Shown: positions 22,454-32,028 of the stretch, piece by piece
Numbering within the stretch: position 1 is the first letter of the stretch
Layout of the letters: every line of letters begins with the position of its first letter
Assembly: GCA_027923505.1 (NCBI GenBank)
Contig: BROI01000011.1
Location: forward strand, 620,001-684,000
Length of the DNA stretch: 64,000 bases
Reading direction: 5' to 3'
Origin: Mayamaea pseudoterrestris
Lineage: Eukaryota; Bacillariophyta; Bacillariophyceae; Sellaphorales; Sellaphoraceae
Position numbers and translations under genes: made by a program
The notes under the pieces: generated by a model
What the model was told of the DNA's origin: nothing
The model's database searches: none
The model's input: the letters and a program-made list of their open reading frames with translations, nothing else

Positions 22454-22893
22454 AGACTTAAATAGTGCACTTTGGAAATGACTAAACCAACGACACAGTG
22501 TTAATGCCAGGCACATTCCGACTGACCAGTTTGCAGCTTTACACGGCATGTCTAATGTCTCCTGACCATTATAGTAAAGTGTAAACTGATCATATATCTA
22601 ACACTTGAATGGCGGGCATGGTGCCGCTACATCTTGGAGAAATTTGGAGCTCATAGCTAGACAGGATCATGCGCGTTGTACTTGTCGCAACGGTACAGTC
22701 ATTGCAGACTGGAATCTTGCCACCATCCGGCTGCGCGCTAGGGATTGATGTGGAACGCTCGACGTGATGGTGAGCAGCGACATCTTTGCACCAACACGCT
22801 CCTTCGGTGCTGTCGGTATTGTCAGTCACAGTAATCTCCTTCTAGAAGTACGAGAGTGCCTATCCACTTTCCATACAGCAAGCTGACTTGATC
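22454..22893. other. Intergenic, 440 bp
   Basis: Spacer between co-oriented genes. A minus-strand open frame (22829-22590) has no ATG at its start and no recognisable domain, so it is not called. Nothing else seen. Confidence 0.35.
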
Positions 22894-24238
22894 ATGTCTT
22901 TCCGTCAAAGTTTGTCTCGCGTCATACAGCAAAAAGTGCAGCTCCGAAGGCAGTCGACACAAACAAAGACAGCCTCTGGGCTCGCATCGGACTTTTTCTC
23001 ATCTCTTCGATGGAAAGCGGCTTCCGTTTTAACGGCTTCTTTATCGGAAGCAGAGAAGAATGAATTGTTTACGAAGTTGCAAATCAGTGCTCCTGTTGCA
23101 ATACGTGACGCGCAGAACGTGAAGAATGATGAATCAACCGAACGAGTGATGGAGCACAGCATTGCCGAAGCCGTCGCCAAGGCCCGAACAGAGGAAGCGC
23201 AGAAGCAACAAGACAAGTGGGAGAAGGAACGCGAACAACTGACGCTTCAGGCGCAACAAGCGGCGCAAGCTCGCATTGAACAGGAGGTTGCGATTCACAA
23301 GCAACGTACCAAGCGGTTCGATGAATGGACGCGAGAGCTGAGCGAGGCCAAGGGGGAGACTACCGGTACAAATGCAGTTACTCGTACTCAAGTCGAAGAA
23401 AGCAGTCATCATCCGGTGCTGGGACCTGTTATTTCGGATTTCGGCTACAAACGCATTCACTCTGTGCCGGCCAAGGCCCTTTCGGACATTGCCGTCTGGA
23501 AGAGACAGCGAACGTATCGCCATGATCGCGCCAAGAACATGGCAAAGGACAAGCAAAAGTCAATTCATTTGGGCTTTCCTGGGATTATTGTCTTGCATGA
23601 GGTGAGTAGAACGATAGAACGCTCGTATGCCTTGCCGATAAAGTATGTCACTTGCATCGTAAGGCCTCTCATATGACTTTCTGCTTCCGTAGGATCCGGA
23701 GGGCAATCTCAAGGTTGTCGACGGCCAGCATCGCGTTGGTATGATGTCACTTATGCAGGAGCAAGCCGACGCTTCGGGAGTGGACTTGGACAATATTTTG
23801 GTGGAAGTGTATCCCCAGCAACCGCACCATGACGAGAATCACGCCGAGCAGCTTTTCGTGGAAGTCAACAAGGCTGAACCTGTCAAGCTGATTGACATGC
23901 CTGGCGTTGCCAAGGTTTCCGAGCGCAACGCCATTTCGGCAGCCGCGGAGGGGCTCTTGAAACAGTTTCCAACCATGTTTAGTGCCAGTCAGAGGTGCCG
24001 GGCACCCAACTTGAACATTGATAATTTACGCGACGAATTATTTGCCGCCAAGATCATGTCGCGGCATGGCATAAAAAGTGGAGCTGCATTGGAAAAGTGG
24101 ATGCTTGAGCAAAATGACCTTTTGGCAACCAAGGCGGCGAATCAAGAATTGCAAGGATCATTTTCCCAGAGCCAATTGCAAAAGGCCAAGGCTAGTGGAT
24201 TTTATCTCGGTCTTGACAAGACATGGTACTACAACTGA
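22894..24238 (+). CDS. DGQHR-motif (ParB/DndB-like) protein, two exons (417 aa)
   Basis: Exons are 22894-23601 and 23693-24238. The 91-bp intron has donor GTGAGT and acceptor CCGTAG, and splicing joins VLHE to DPEGNLKVVDGQHRVGMM in frame. The N-terminus (RQSLSRVIQQKVQLRRQSTQ) is basic, Ser/Gln-rich and lacks acids, which suggests mitochondrial targeting. Residues about 90-150 form a long charged coiled coil. The C-terminal half carries VVDGQHRVGMM, the hallmark of the DGQHR/ParB-Srx fold, followed by NILVEVYP and LFVEVNKAEPVKLIDMP, which parallels the VFVDIN-K-V segment of bacterial DndB-type proteins. In bacteria such proteins act in DNA phosphorothioation control or partition; ParB-fold proteins bind nucleotides. 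The role in a diatom is unknown. The stop lies 36 bp from the convergent RhaM-like gene. Confidence 0.78.
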
Positions 24239-24274
24239 ATGTAATTCGTGTAAACAGGAATGATTAGTACGAGT

Positions 24275-24973
24275 TTAGGTTGTTAATTTAGCAAAGTCCG
24301 AGTCTCGCTGCTCCTTGGCATATGCCAGAGGCCAGTGACCGCAGTACGCGACGCATTCGCAAGGCGCCCACCAGGAGTATGTATTCTTCGCTGCCGCGTT
24401 GTTGCTACCTGCAACTGTACCCTCGACTTGCCGCGAGGGAGGTGTTGCATCAAAAGGCCATTGCGAGAATGGCTCTTGGCAAGGCTCGCATTCCTTCCAC
24501 CACTCCTTGGTAACAGGATCGTTTGCGATACTGCTCATGTCTGCTTGGAATAGTCTCTCTTCATCCTCTTTATCACGGCATGATGTTTTCCAGTGTCCAA
24601 TCCACTCGAAATGTTGGAAGAGTGTTCTTGTTTCTTCATGGTAGTAAATGACGAAGTTTCGAATATTTGCTCTAGTCATGGCGTTCAGAACCTGCGGCCA
24701 GACATTATCGTGGAGCTCCCGATACTTCTGATAATATCCGGGACGTAGTCGAATGACTGAACCGAATCGACGTGGTGCTGGCGAAGAAGATGTTGTTGGA
24801 GCAGCATCAAGAATGCAATCGTCTGCGTCGTCTGCATCGGGATCATTGGTTCTCGTCGCTAGTCTTTGCCGTCGCCTCGCAGCCACTTGCGCCAAAATTA
24901 GACCTGCACATGTACCGATGAAGAATGAAGCGGCAACAACTGTATCTAAATGTTTTTGGCGAGTCCTGCTCAT
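24275..24973 (-). CDS. Membrane-anchored L-rhamnose mutarotase (RhaM)-like protein (232 aa)
   Basis: ATG 24973. A hydrophobic helix (res. about 11-33, TVVAASFFIGTCAGLILAQV) followed by basic residues gives an N-terminal anchor or signal-anchor. Residues 69-165 match the small dimeric alpha-beta barrel of RhaM: RFGSVIRLRPGYYQKYRELH (conserved Arg and His), NVWPQVLNAM, NIRNFVIYYHEE, LFQHFEWIG, and the C-terminal DPVTKEWWKECEPCQEPF (the tandem Trp motif of the family). RhaM interconverts alpha- and beta-L-rhamnopyranose anomers in bacteria; rhamnose is common in diatom polysaccharides. The 65-residue C-terminal extension is unusual. Whether it is a true mutarotase or another DUF718-type enzyme cannot be told. 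No intron. Confidence 0.83.
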   Translation of the reverse strand: MSRTRQKHLDTVVAASFFIGTCAGLILAQVAARRRQRLATRTNDPDADDADDCILDAAPTTSSSPAPRRFGSVIRLRPGYYQKYRELHDNVWPQVLNAMTRANIRNFVIYYHEETRTLFQHFEWIGHWKTSCRDKEDEERLFQADMSSIANDPVTKEWWKECEPCQEPFSQWPFDATPPSRQVEGTVAGSNNAAAKNTYSWWAPCECVAYCGHWPLAYAKEQRDSDFAKLTT

Positions 24974-25253
24974 GGTGTTTGTGCGGCAACGAGCGATGGA
25001 TGTGAAATGATGGATGAAGCAAAATCCAAAATCCGTGATCGTGTCGCACCATTATTAAAATGTCGCACCAAGAATGATCATCGCATCCGATTCATCCGTT
25101 CATCGGATCGAATGTTCATGTGCGCGCCGCGACACGCATCTCCTTCGTCGCCATCATGCAAGCTAAATGCCAATTAGTATCAATTTGCTGATTTCGAATA
25201 TCGTATGATTCTTGCCATAAAACTGTTTTGGCGTTTTTGAGCTAGCAGGCAAC

Positions 25254-26882
25254 ATGCCGACTTTCTCCGCCTGGCCCGTGGGGCTGGTGAGTGGTCCATC
25301 AAAGTCACCGCCATCAAGTACGAGCACCTTGCCCGAGAAGAGTAAGGATGCGTCATTTGAGTTTGATGGCAGCATTCAAGTCACTCCCGAGCACAGTTAT
25401 ATGGATCTCACACCTCCCTCCAAGTGTGCCATGCGTCGCATCAGTCCAATCATTCCAAGAGCGAGTACGAACTCCACTGATTCATCATCGTCAGACGCCA
25501 TCAACGATCAGCTACAGCAGTGGGCCAGTCTCAAGCTCAGTACAAGCAGCGAGTCCGAGTTTGACGTTGATGATCTCCTCTCAAATTCCGCCAGTTACGA
25601 ACCACTCTTTAACGATCGCCTCCTTCACGAGTTCAAGGACAACTATGACCTCCCAGATGAAGATGTTGGCAACGGCTCGGGTACCAAACACATTCTGCGG
25701 CGAGCTCGCTGGACGTACCAGTCAGGTAGCAACAGCAAAGAGAACAAGACGCCAGAGTCCAAGAAAGCTCATCAGATCAATGGCGGTGGATCGCCCGATA
25801 CGGCAACGACAGCCCCTCCGTCCTTTTCCACAAATGGGACGCCGGATTACGAGCAGGAGGATGAAGATGACAAGGAAATGGACATTTCTGCAATTACCAC
25901 CGATCATGAAGAAATTGACGTTTTGATTATGGATGATAATATTGATGGCAACCGAAAGGCTTCGAAAAAGACTCCGCCTCCAGTAGCATCGCCTTTCAAC
26001 ACTCATTCCCACTTGAATGGACTCCGTCAGTTACTCTGGCCAGCACCAAAAGCTCAGGACGATGACAATGACTTGAGCAACATGTACGAGGACTTTAGTA
26101 CAACCTTTGAACAAACCACAGCCGCTGGTAGCCGCAGTACTTTTGCCTACTCGTTTCTACAACAGGTCACGTGCTGTGCCGGCCTCGTGGTGCTACCGAC
26201 GCGTCGATCAAACTTTGCCAGCAAGTCGGACGATGATGCATACTTGGTCATGGACACGTCTGTTGGTAGTTTTCTGTATCTTGATGACGATGAAGACGAG
26301 ACCTACTACGTACAAGAGTATGAACAGGATGAAGAATACAAAAGCAGCGTCTATGATTCGCCCGAGCTTGGCACTTCGGTCAAGCAAATGGCCAAGATGG
26401 CCTTGGCTGCCAACTGCAGTCGCCCGTCATCCTTTGACGAGGACGACAAATCCGTCTTGGAAACTCGTGAGACATCCTTTGCCTCCTACAATCAGTCGAC
26501 CCTTCAGGACTCGCTGAATGCGCACTTTTTAAACGCCCCAAACAAAACTCCTGCATCGTCGGCTGCAGGCGTTGCCAACGAGGACGAACTGAACAAGAGT
26601 GGAGCATCAAGCTACGCGTCAGGCGAATTGCTCAACCAGTTTTATACCTTGGATGACAGTAGCTTCGAGGATGATCAAACTGAATCAGCCGTTTCGGAAT
26701 CCTCCATGGTGACAACGCCGCGAAAGAACTCTGGTCGCGACGAAACCATGTCCACGAGATCAGTCTTTACGGAAGACAATGACGACGAGGAAGACCAGGA
26801 TGGCTTGGAGCCTCCTCCCTTGCGTTTAAGGACGAGGGTTCGAAGCATTGCGTCGTACGAGGATCATGGGTTTTTGTGTTAA
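25254..26882 (+). CDS. Unknown acidic, Ser-rich protein (542 aa)
   Basis: Starts at ATG 25254 and is intronless. The protein is rich in Ser, Asp, Glu and Thr throughout, with long low-complexity acidic stretches (EQEDEDDKEMDIS, LDDDEDETYYVQEYEQDEEY). It has few hydrophobic segments apart from FLQQVTCCAGLVVLP (about res. 300-314), which is too short for a confident membrane helix. It looks largely disordered. No catalytic motif, repeat or targeting signal was recognised. Coding is supported by the length of the open frame, an ATG start and dense, non-repetitive codon use. Its stop is 112 bp from the stop of the convergent ABHD-type gene. Confidence 0.7.
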   Translation: MPTFSAWPVGLVSGPSKSPPSSTSTLPEKSKDASFEFDGSIQVTPEHSYMDLTPPSKCAMRRISPIIPRASTNSTDSSSSDAINDQLQQWASLKLSTSSESEFDVDDLLSNSASYEPLFNDRLLHEFKDNYDLPDEDVGNGSGTKHILRRARWTYQSGSNSKENKTPESKKAHQINGGGSPDTATTAPPSFSTNGTPDYEQEDEDDKEMDISAITTDHEEIDVLIMDDNIDGNRKASKKTPPPVASPFNTHSHLNGLRQLLWPAPKAQDDDNDLSNMYEDFSTTFEQTTAAGSRSTFAYSFLQQVTCCAGLVVLPTRRSNFASKSDDDAYLVMDTSVGSFLYLDDDEDETYYVQEYEQDEEYKSSVYDSPELGTSVKQMAKMALAANCSRPSSFDEDDKSVLETRETSFASYNQSTLQDSLNAHFLNAPNKTPASSAAGVANEDELNKSGASSYASGELLNQFYTLDDSSFEDDQTESAVSESSMVTTPRKNSGRDETMSTRSVFTEDNDDEEDQDGLEPPPLRLRTRVRSIASYEDHGFLC

Positions 26883-26994
26883 AAAGAGCTCTTTACAAGT
26901 AGTGTACAGCAAGCTAGAATAAACAAGACTGTAGATAGCACCCGCAGATAAGCCGCAAGTTATAGAAAACATAGTGCCGAGTTGCTACAGAATT

Positions 26995-28647
26995 TCATAG
27001 TCTTGATCTTATAAGGGCTTGTGCGCCAGTTCGCGACACCGTTGAGTGTGTTTCCCGCTCGTTGATCGTCTCCACAACAGCAGCAATAAAGTCCGTCGTC
27101 GCTACGTCTGCCCAGCTAGTGCCAAGCATACCATTAGCGCTTCCATCCGGCGGCGACTCTTGCCAGCCAAGATGACCTCCGCACTTTGTCTCCACGACGA
27201 GTACGTTTGGATTATTGACGCAGAATTGAAGGCGCGCTCGCGACGAATGAAACACTAGGAAATCATCCGCTGCCAGGAGCAGCATGGTTGGGACAGGAAT
27301 ATGTGGGGACTGAACAAAGGAGCTGGCATCATTCCAGTAAGCCTCTGCGTTCTCGTATCCAATTTTGTATGCGAACGGATACTCAGGTTCATTGCGCGGT
27401 GAAATGGGTGCTAGTGCCTCGTCAACTCCCGCAAGGGTCGGCGCCAAGAATGCCTTTCGAAAGCTCGTTCGAGAATAAGAGTCGTGCATGTGCCGAAAAC
27501 TGGACCAGTTGTCGAGTAAACCCTTCTTGGCTCCAAGTGCCATGACGCACGACATGAACGGACCGATGCGGTCCGATCGTATCGACATTGGATTACCGAG
27601 CGAGACGCCGCCCGCAACGCATGATGGTAGTGTTCCACTCAATCCTTCCTCTCCCAAGTACTTGGTCACAAGGTTTGCTCCCAGCGAATGTCCAACGATG
27701 AAGAGCTTTCCATTGACTGGTAACTTGGCTGCAATTTGCCACACTACGTTGCGAAGATCCCCGGTATATGCTCCTGTATAATTTCTGGGCGTCGCCAGTG
27801 GTTGCCTTCCGCATCCGCGAAAATTAAAACCGCATGCCAACCAGCCACGGTCGGTGCAAGCCCGCATGAGGGATCGAATGTAGCCAAAACTTGCGTCGTT
27901 GTTGATGCCATGAAGAATTAAAACGACAATGTTGCATGCGGTTATTGGTCCATGCATAACTTGACGCTGAAGGTTCAAAAGTGCGTCAGCTCGGTCCGGT
28001 GCTGATTCGGGTTCGGGAAGCTCCCAGTCTAGCGCAATCTGGGCTCCGTCCTGTGTCATGGTGAGAACCTGCCGAAAGGATCGACTCGGCAATTGGGATC
28101 CATTAAGGTGCATATTCGAAACACCAGAGAGCGACCACAACATGGCATCAGGACCACGCGCCAGATAAGCAGCGACGCTGGAGAGCAGGCCCCGCGTCCC
28201 AATTAATAGCGAAGGTCGAATGGTTCGTCGGAGAATTGAATCGGGCGATGCCGTGAGCTTGGAGTGAATGTCAGACAGCAGCGAAGAATCAGATGTAGAA
28301 TCTGCTTTGGTTCCAACTTGTCCATAAACAGTAGGAGGTCCTGTAAGTCGTCGCTGCAATGCTATTTCGTATACGACAGTGACACAACCGAGAAGCGATA
28401 GTAGCGCCGCCCAGCCATGAGGAGTGTCAGGAAATTGATCCGTCACGGAGGATCGACGACGCACCAGTTCGTTAGAGATCCGTGAAGACCAGCGTCTTTT
28501 GTCATGATCATCATGCTCAATCACTGCATTGTCAGATATATCTTGGTGTTGATGTCTATCTTTTCTTTTCTGCTCATTGTCGTCGATAAGATGTGCATCT
28601 GCCAATGAATGAGGGTGGTTGTTCGTGTCATGATGTTCTTTCGGCAT
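26995..28647 (-). CDS. ABHD1/3 (YheT/EMB8)-type alpha/beta hydrolase, membrane anchored (550 aa)
   Basis: ATG 28647. A His/Asp/Lys-rich N-terminus is followed by a membrane helix at about res. 79-97 (WAALLSLLGCVTVVYEIAL). The hydrolase domain spans about res. 190-540. It has oxyanion loop LILHGINNDASFGYIRSL, the family-typical GFNFRGCGRQPLATPRNY, nucleophile elbow GHSLGAN (319-325), the acid region LLAADDFLVF and catalytic His in CGGHLGWQES. This arrangement is that of the YheT/ABHD1-3 group, which act on medium- and long-chain acyl lipids, for example ABHD3 on phosphatidylcholines with oxidised or short acyl chains. Substrate here is unknown. No intron is visible over 1.6 kb. It diverges from the NDH-2 gene with 355 bp between the start codons. 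Confidence 0.88.
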   Translation of the reverse strand: MPKEHHDTNNHPHSLADAHLIDDNEQKRKDRHQHQDISDNAVIEHDDHDKRRWSSRISNELVRRRSSVTDQFPDTPHGWAALLSLLGCVTVVYEIALQRRLTGPPTVYGQVGTKADSTSDSSLLSDIHSKLTASPDSILRRTIRPSLLIGTRGLLSSVAAYLARGPDAMLWSLSGVSNMHLNGSQLPSRSFRQVLTMTQDGAQIALDWELPEPESAPDRADALLNLQRQVMHGPITACNIVVLILHGINNDASFGYIRSLMRACTDRGWLACGFNFRGCGRQPLATPRNYTGAYTGDLRNVVWQIAAKLPVNGKLFIVGHSLGANLVTKYLGEEGLSGTLPSCVAGGVSLGNPMSIRSDRIGPFMSCVMALGAKKGLLDNWSSFRHMHDSYSRTSFRKAFLAPTLAGVDEALAPISPRNEPEYPFAYKIGYENAEAYWNDASSFVQSPHIPVPTMLLLAADDFLVFHSSRARLQFCVNNPNVLVVETKCGGHLGWQESPPDGSANGMLGTSWADVATTDFIAAVVETINERETHSTVSRTGAQALIRSRL

Positions 28648-29002
28648 GACAAACGAAGATTGTTTTCAAACTGCACGTCCACATTCACAAGATGAAGCAG
28701 CCATGCAGTTAAAGTAGCCCTGCTTGGTGAGAGGGCTCGTCAAACGAGTAAATTCGATCATGGTCGAACGCCAAAAAGGGAGAGGCTGCTGAAAACGAGA
28801 GTGTGACGCCATTTTTCTTTCCCTTTGGAAATCACACCGTTACTCACAAGACGAATGAGGGTGGGCCGAACCTCGAGGCTCGCTCGCTCGGAACTTCTTG
28901 GAATTGCGCGCGTCGCATGCACGTGAACGTTCGTCCACCGCGAGATTTCAGAAAGGCCGAGCGCTTGACCGGATCAGAAATGACAAGGCAACCATTGTTA
29001 AT
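28648..29002. other. Divergent promoter region, 355 bp
   Basis: Shared 5' flank of the ABHD-type hydrolase (minus) and NDH-2 (plus). No clear TATA box or named element was recognised. Confidence 0.4.
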
Positions 29003-30691
29003 ATGAATAACTTTCATCTTGTCTCTCGGCGACTTGCATCGGGATGTTTGCAGCAGCCATTTAGAGCAGCATCGTCTTCGTCAGCAAATCGCGTGGTCGT
29101 CTTGGGCTCAGGATGGGGAGGCTTCCAAGTGGTGCGTTCGTCTTGGCTATGCTACTTTGTATAGTTGAGACACTTTTGAGCTCGTTTGAATTTGGTTCGA
29201 TCCCTCTGTTTCTTTTTGTCGAAAGGGTTTCGCTTAGATTAATGCAACTTGCGTCTTCTTCCGTGATTCCGTGGCATGGACCCTGCTTTTACTCATAACA
29301 ACGTCGTTGCTTCTCTCACGCACAGACGATGGATATCGACAAGAACACACCATATACAGTGGTATCGCCTCACAACCATTTTGTATTCACTCCACTACTT
29401 GCAAGTACAGCTGTTGGGACGCTCGAACCTCGGTAAGCGTACTCTGTTTGATCACGACAGAGCAGAGCAGACGATGCTTCACAATCTCACCTTGCACTGC
29501 ACATCTACGTTGCACAGCTGCATACAGGAAAATGTTCGCGTTCGGCTCAGTCCAAATGGTAGCTACATTTCCGGCAAGGCCAGGTCAATTGATACTGAAC
29601 GTAAGACAGTTTCTGTCGAGTCCTTCACCAACGACATTTTCGAACTTGAATACGACAAGCTGGTAATTGCAGTTGGCGTCAAGACGAATACATTCGGTTT
29701 CGAAAGCATCAAGTCAGCACAAGAGCGTGGCGATGATGTTTATTTTTTGAAACGTCTAGCTCACGCTCGGTCGATTAGAACAAATATTATTGATTCGTTT
29801 GAGAAGGCAAGTTTGCCGAATGTGAGCGTCGACGAGAAGAAGCGTTTACTTTCGTTTCTCGTTGTTGGAGGCGGGCCGACCTCATGCGAGTTCACGGCAG
29901 AGCTGCATGACTTTGTGCGTTATGATGTGAAGCGACTTTACAAGGATTTACTACCTTACGTGAAAATTACCATAGTCGAAGCTGGACCGACACTGCTGGG
30001 TCCGTTTGACAAGGCTTTGCAAGATTACGCTCACGGTTTGTTCAAAAAGCGTGCCATTGACGTTCGACTGGGAACAGCCGTATTGGGCATGGAAGACTTT
30101 GTGGGTGAAGGATATCATTTTCCTGCGAAACGAGCGTTGCTATCAAATGGTGACAAGATGGAGTTTGGGACCATGGTATGGTCGGCGGGCTTGGCACCTC
30201 GAAGCTTCACGGAGAACCTGAACGGTAGCTTTACTCGACACGCACGAACTAAGCGTATACTTGTCGACGAATACTTGCGCGTTAAAGGCCATGAAGGTTC
30301 CATATGGGCTATAGGCGATGCATGTGTTAACGAGAAGGGTCCACCGATTCCGCAGCTCGCACAGGTGGCGCGGCAACAAGGCATCTATCTGGCCAAAGTG
30401 TTAAATGGAAAGATAGGAATTGATGAAAAGCCTTTCCGGTTCTTCAGTTTGGGCTCAATGGCATTCATGGGTGAGCTGAAGGGTATATACGATGGGTCGT
30501 CCGCTGGAACACTTGCTTCTAATCCAGATGCCCCGCACAAGACGAAACCGCCGGCCATAACAGGCTTCGCCGCGCTGCTAATGTGGCGCTTCGCCTACTG
30601 GGGAAGGCAAGTATCTTGGGTCAACAAGATGCTAATTCCGTTGTATTGGTTCAAGGCGTGGCTTTTTGGGAGAGATGTGAGCCGGTTTTAA
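29003..30691 (+). CDS. Type II NAD(P)H:quinone oxidoreductase (NDH-2), three exons (469 aa)
   Basis: Exons are 29003-29131, 29326-29432 and 29518-30691. Introns of 194 and 85 bp both have GT-AG ends, and splicing restores the continuous family sequence VVVLGSGWGGFQV / TVVSPHNHFVFTPLLAST / RCIQENVRV. The enzyme is a single-subunit flavoprotein that passes electrons from NAD(P)H to ubiquinone without proton pumping. Two Rossmann motifs are visible: VLGSGWGGF (FAD) and FLVVGGGPTSCEFTAEL (NADH). Further conserved parts are WAIGDACV (FAD), QLAQVARQQGIYLAKVLN, and a C-terminal amphipathic membrane-binding region (WGRQVSWVNKMLIPLYWFKAW). No EF-hand insertion is present, so calcium control is not expected. 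The Arg/Ser-rich N-terminus (VSRRLASGCLQQPFRAASSS) suggests mitochondrial import. Confidence 0.95.
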
Positions 30692-31003
30692 TAAGCAGAG
30701 TAAGTTAAAGAAGTCTTGTTAATTTGCCCCGAGCGTGATGTAGGTTATAATAAAGATGTCGGGACGGCGTCGTGCCTGCACGGCATTACATGAATTTAGA
30801 TTGATTTCGTAGGAACTTCCACAATAGCTAGGGCCAGTTGGCGCTTGGACGAGGGGCGCGAAGTGCGTCAGCTTCGCGGGTCGCGCATCCACCATCACGC
30901 GCGACCGCAGCGCCACCCATCATCGGCTCGCCCATCACGACGACAACTACTTGTGTTGCAGAACATCAAATCAAAGAATACTTACAAGATCTACAAGACG
31001 AAT
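30692..31003. other. Intergenic, 312 bp
   Basis: Spacer before the small plastid-protein gene. The frame of that gene is open upstream to 30845, but it contains no further ATG and reads as low-complexity Arg/His, so it is treated as 5' UTR. Confidence 0.4.
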
Positions 31004-31441
31004 ATGCGTACTGTAGCATTTCTCCTCGCAGTCAGTGGCGTCGCAGCCTTTGCGCCAACTTTTGGCGTGCCATCGAGTCGCACTCGAAGTGCTCTGTCAG
31101 CTGCATCAACCATGAAGGAAGTTCGAAAGTCGATTGGCAAACTATCAAAAGATAACATGTCAAGCACACTGTCTGAGATTGAGCCTTTTCTTTTGAACAA
31201 CGCTGGTCCTTCATTTTACTCCAAAAGTATGGGAAGAATCACTGCGAAGGCAAAGGCACTGGGAGCTGAGGTGCCGGCCGGTTACGCCAAGGCGGCCAAA
31301 GCCACTGAAAAGCGACGGGAGAAGCAAGATGCTTTCGTAAAGGCCAAGATTGCCGAGGCGGATGAGGCTGCTGCCGCGGCGGCCGCTGAAGCAGCGGAGG
31401 CTGCAGCAGCTCCAGCGGACGACGTCGTTACTGCAGAATAG
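31004..31441 (+). CDS. Small plastid-targeted protein of unknown function (145 aa)
   Basis: ATG 31004. The N-terminus is a textbook diatom bipartite plastid presequence. A signal peptide (MRTVAFLLAVSGVA) runs into AFAPTFGVPSSRTRSALSAA, where the Phe after the cleavage site is needed for import, and the transit part is rich in Ser/Arg/Thr. The mature protein is about 110 residues, helical and basic, with the conserved-looking segments SEIEPFLLNNAGPSFYSKSM and KAKALGAEVPAGYAKAAKAT. It ends in an Ala/Glu-rich low-complexity tail (AAAAAAAEAAEAAAAPADD). No membrane helix remains after processing, so it is a soluble stromal or peripheral thylakoid protein. I do not recognise a named family. Confidence 0.85.
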   Translation: MRTVAFLLAVSGVAAFAPTFGVPSSRTRSALSAASTMKEVRKSIGKLSKDNMSSTLSEIEPFLLNNAGPSFYSKSMGRITAKAKALGAEVPAGYAKAAKATEKRREKQDAFVKAKIAEADEAAAAAAAEAAEAAAAPADDVVTAE

Positions 31442-32028
31442 ATGAATTGGGAGTCGGACTTACTGGCCATTGAGGTCTGTCAACTTTTCAAACAATCGCC
31501 GATACTTGTTGTGGGTTAACAGGGAATAAAGCTAACGTAAAGCTTAAATTTTAGTAGTTGGATGCGTAATATTTCTACCGGTAGCTCCACCAGTCGCCCT
31601 CGCGCATAAATGGCAACCGCAGCCGACATAATGACATAACTCCCGCGCCTTTCAAACTTGCTCCTATTGATTTTGTCTCGCCATGCACAAAGACGCGCTA
31701 CCACTGCAATGCCATGACCACAGGTAGATGAAGGTCTGGTTGGTGCTTCACACAGTGGCGCAGTGCATGCTCAAAAGATAACTGGATGATTAGTCGGACA
31801 TGTCACCAGAAGGAATTCATCGCTCCCAAATTGAAGTCAACTTTCAAGACATATGATCGTTATTTCTATTTAAACTCAAGTCTCCACAAAGCGCCTAAGC
31901 TTAACTTTTACTTGTCGGCCATTGAGGTAACTACTTGTTCCCTCGAGCAGCGTCATTCGTTCAAGCCAGCTTCCATACACTAATGTCGACTTTTGGAGTC
32001 CTTGCTATGCTGGGCGTATCTGTAAACC
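31442..32028. other. Convergent intergenic region, 587 bp, holds a candidate SECIS
   Basis: This lies between the 3' ends of the small plastid gene and the selenoprotein candidate. The half nearest the latter should be its 3' UTR and contains the hairpin described separately. No other gene is supported. Confidence 0.4.
31911..31966 (-). promoter_or_regulatory. Candidate SECIS element in the selenoprotein 3' UTR
   Basis: On the minus strand the core ATGA lies at 31956-31953. Thirteen bases later an AA pair (31939-31938) sits in a 13-nt apical loop closed by GAGG (31944-31941) with CCTC (31927-31924). Below it GCTG can pair with TGGC, with one mismatch and one bulge. The opposing GA is at 31916-31915 (CGAC), giving the UGA/GA quartet of eukaryotic SECIS. 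A lower stem (GCTTGA with TTAAGC) can form outside the core. It begins about 75 bases past the expected stop codon. The structure was folded by eye, so it may be chance. Confidence 0.4.

Noticed and set aside
22590-22829. Minus-strand open frame of 79 codons
   Set aside because: No ATG at its start, no domain and no splice partner seen.
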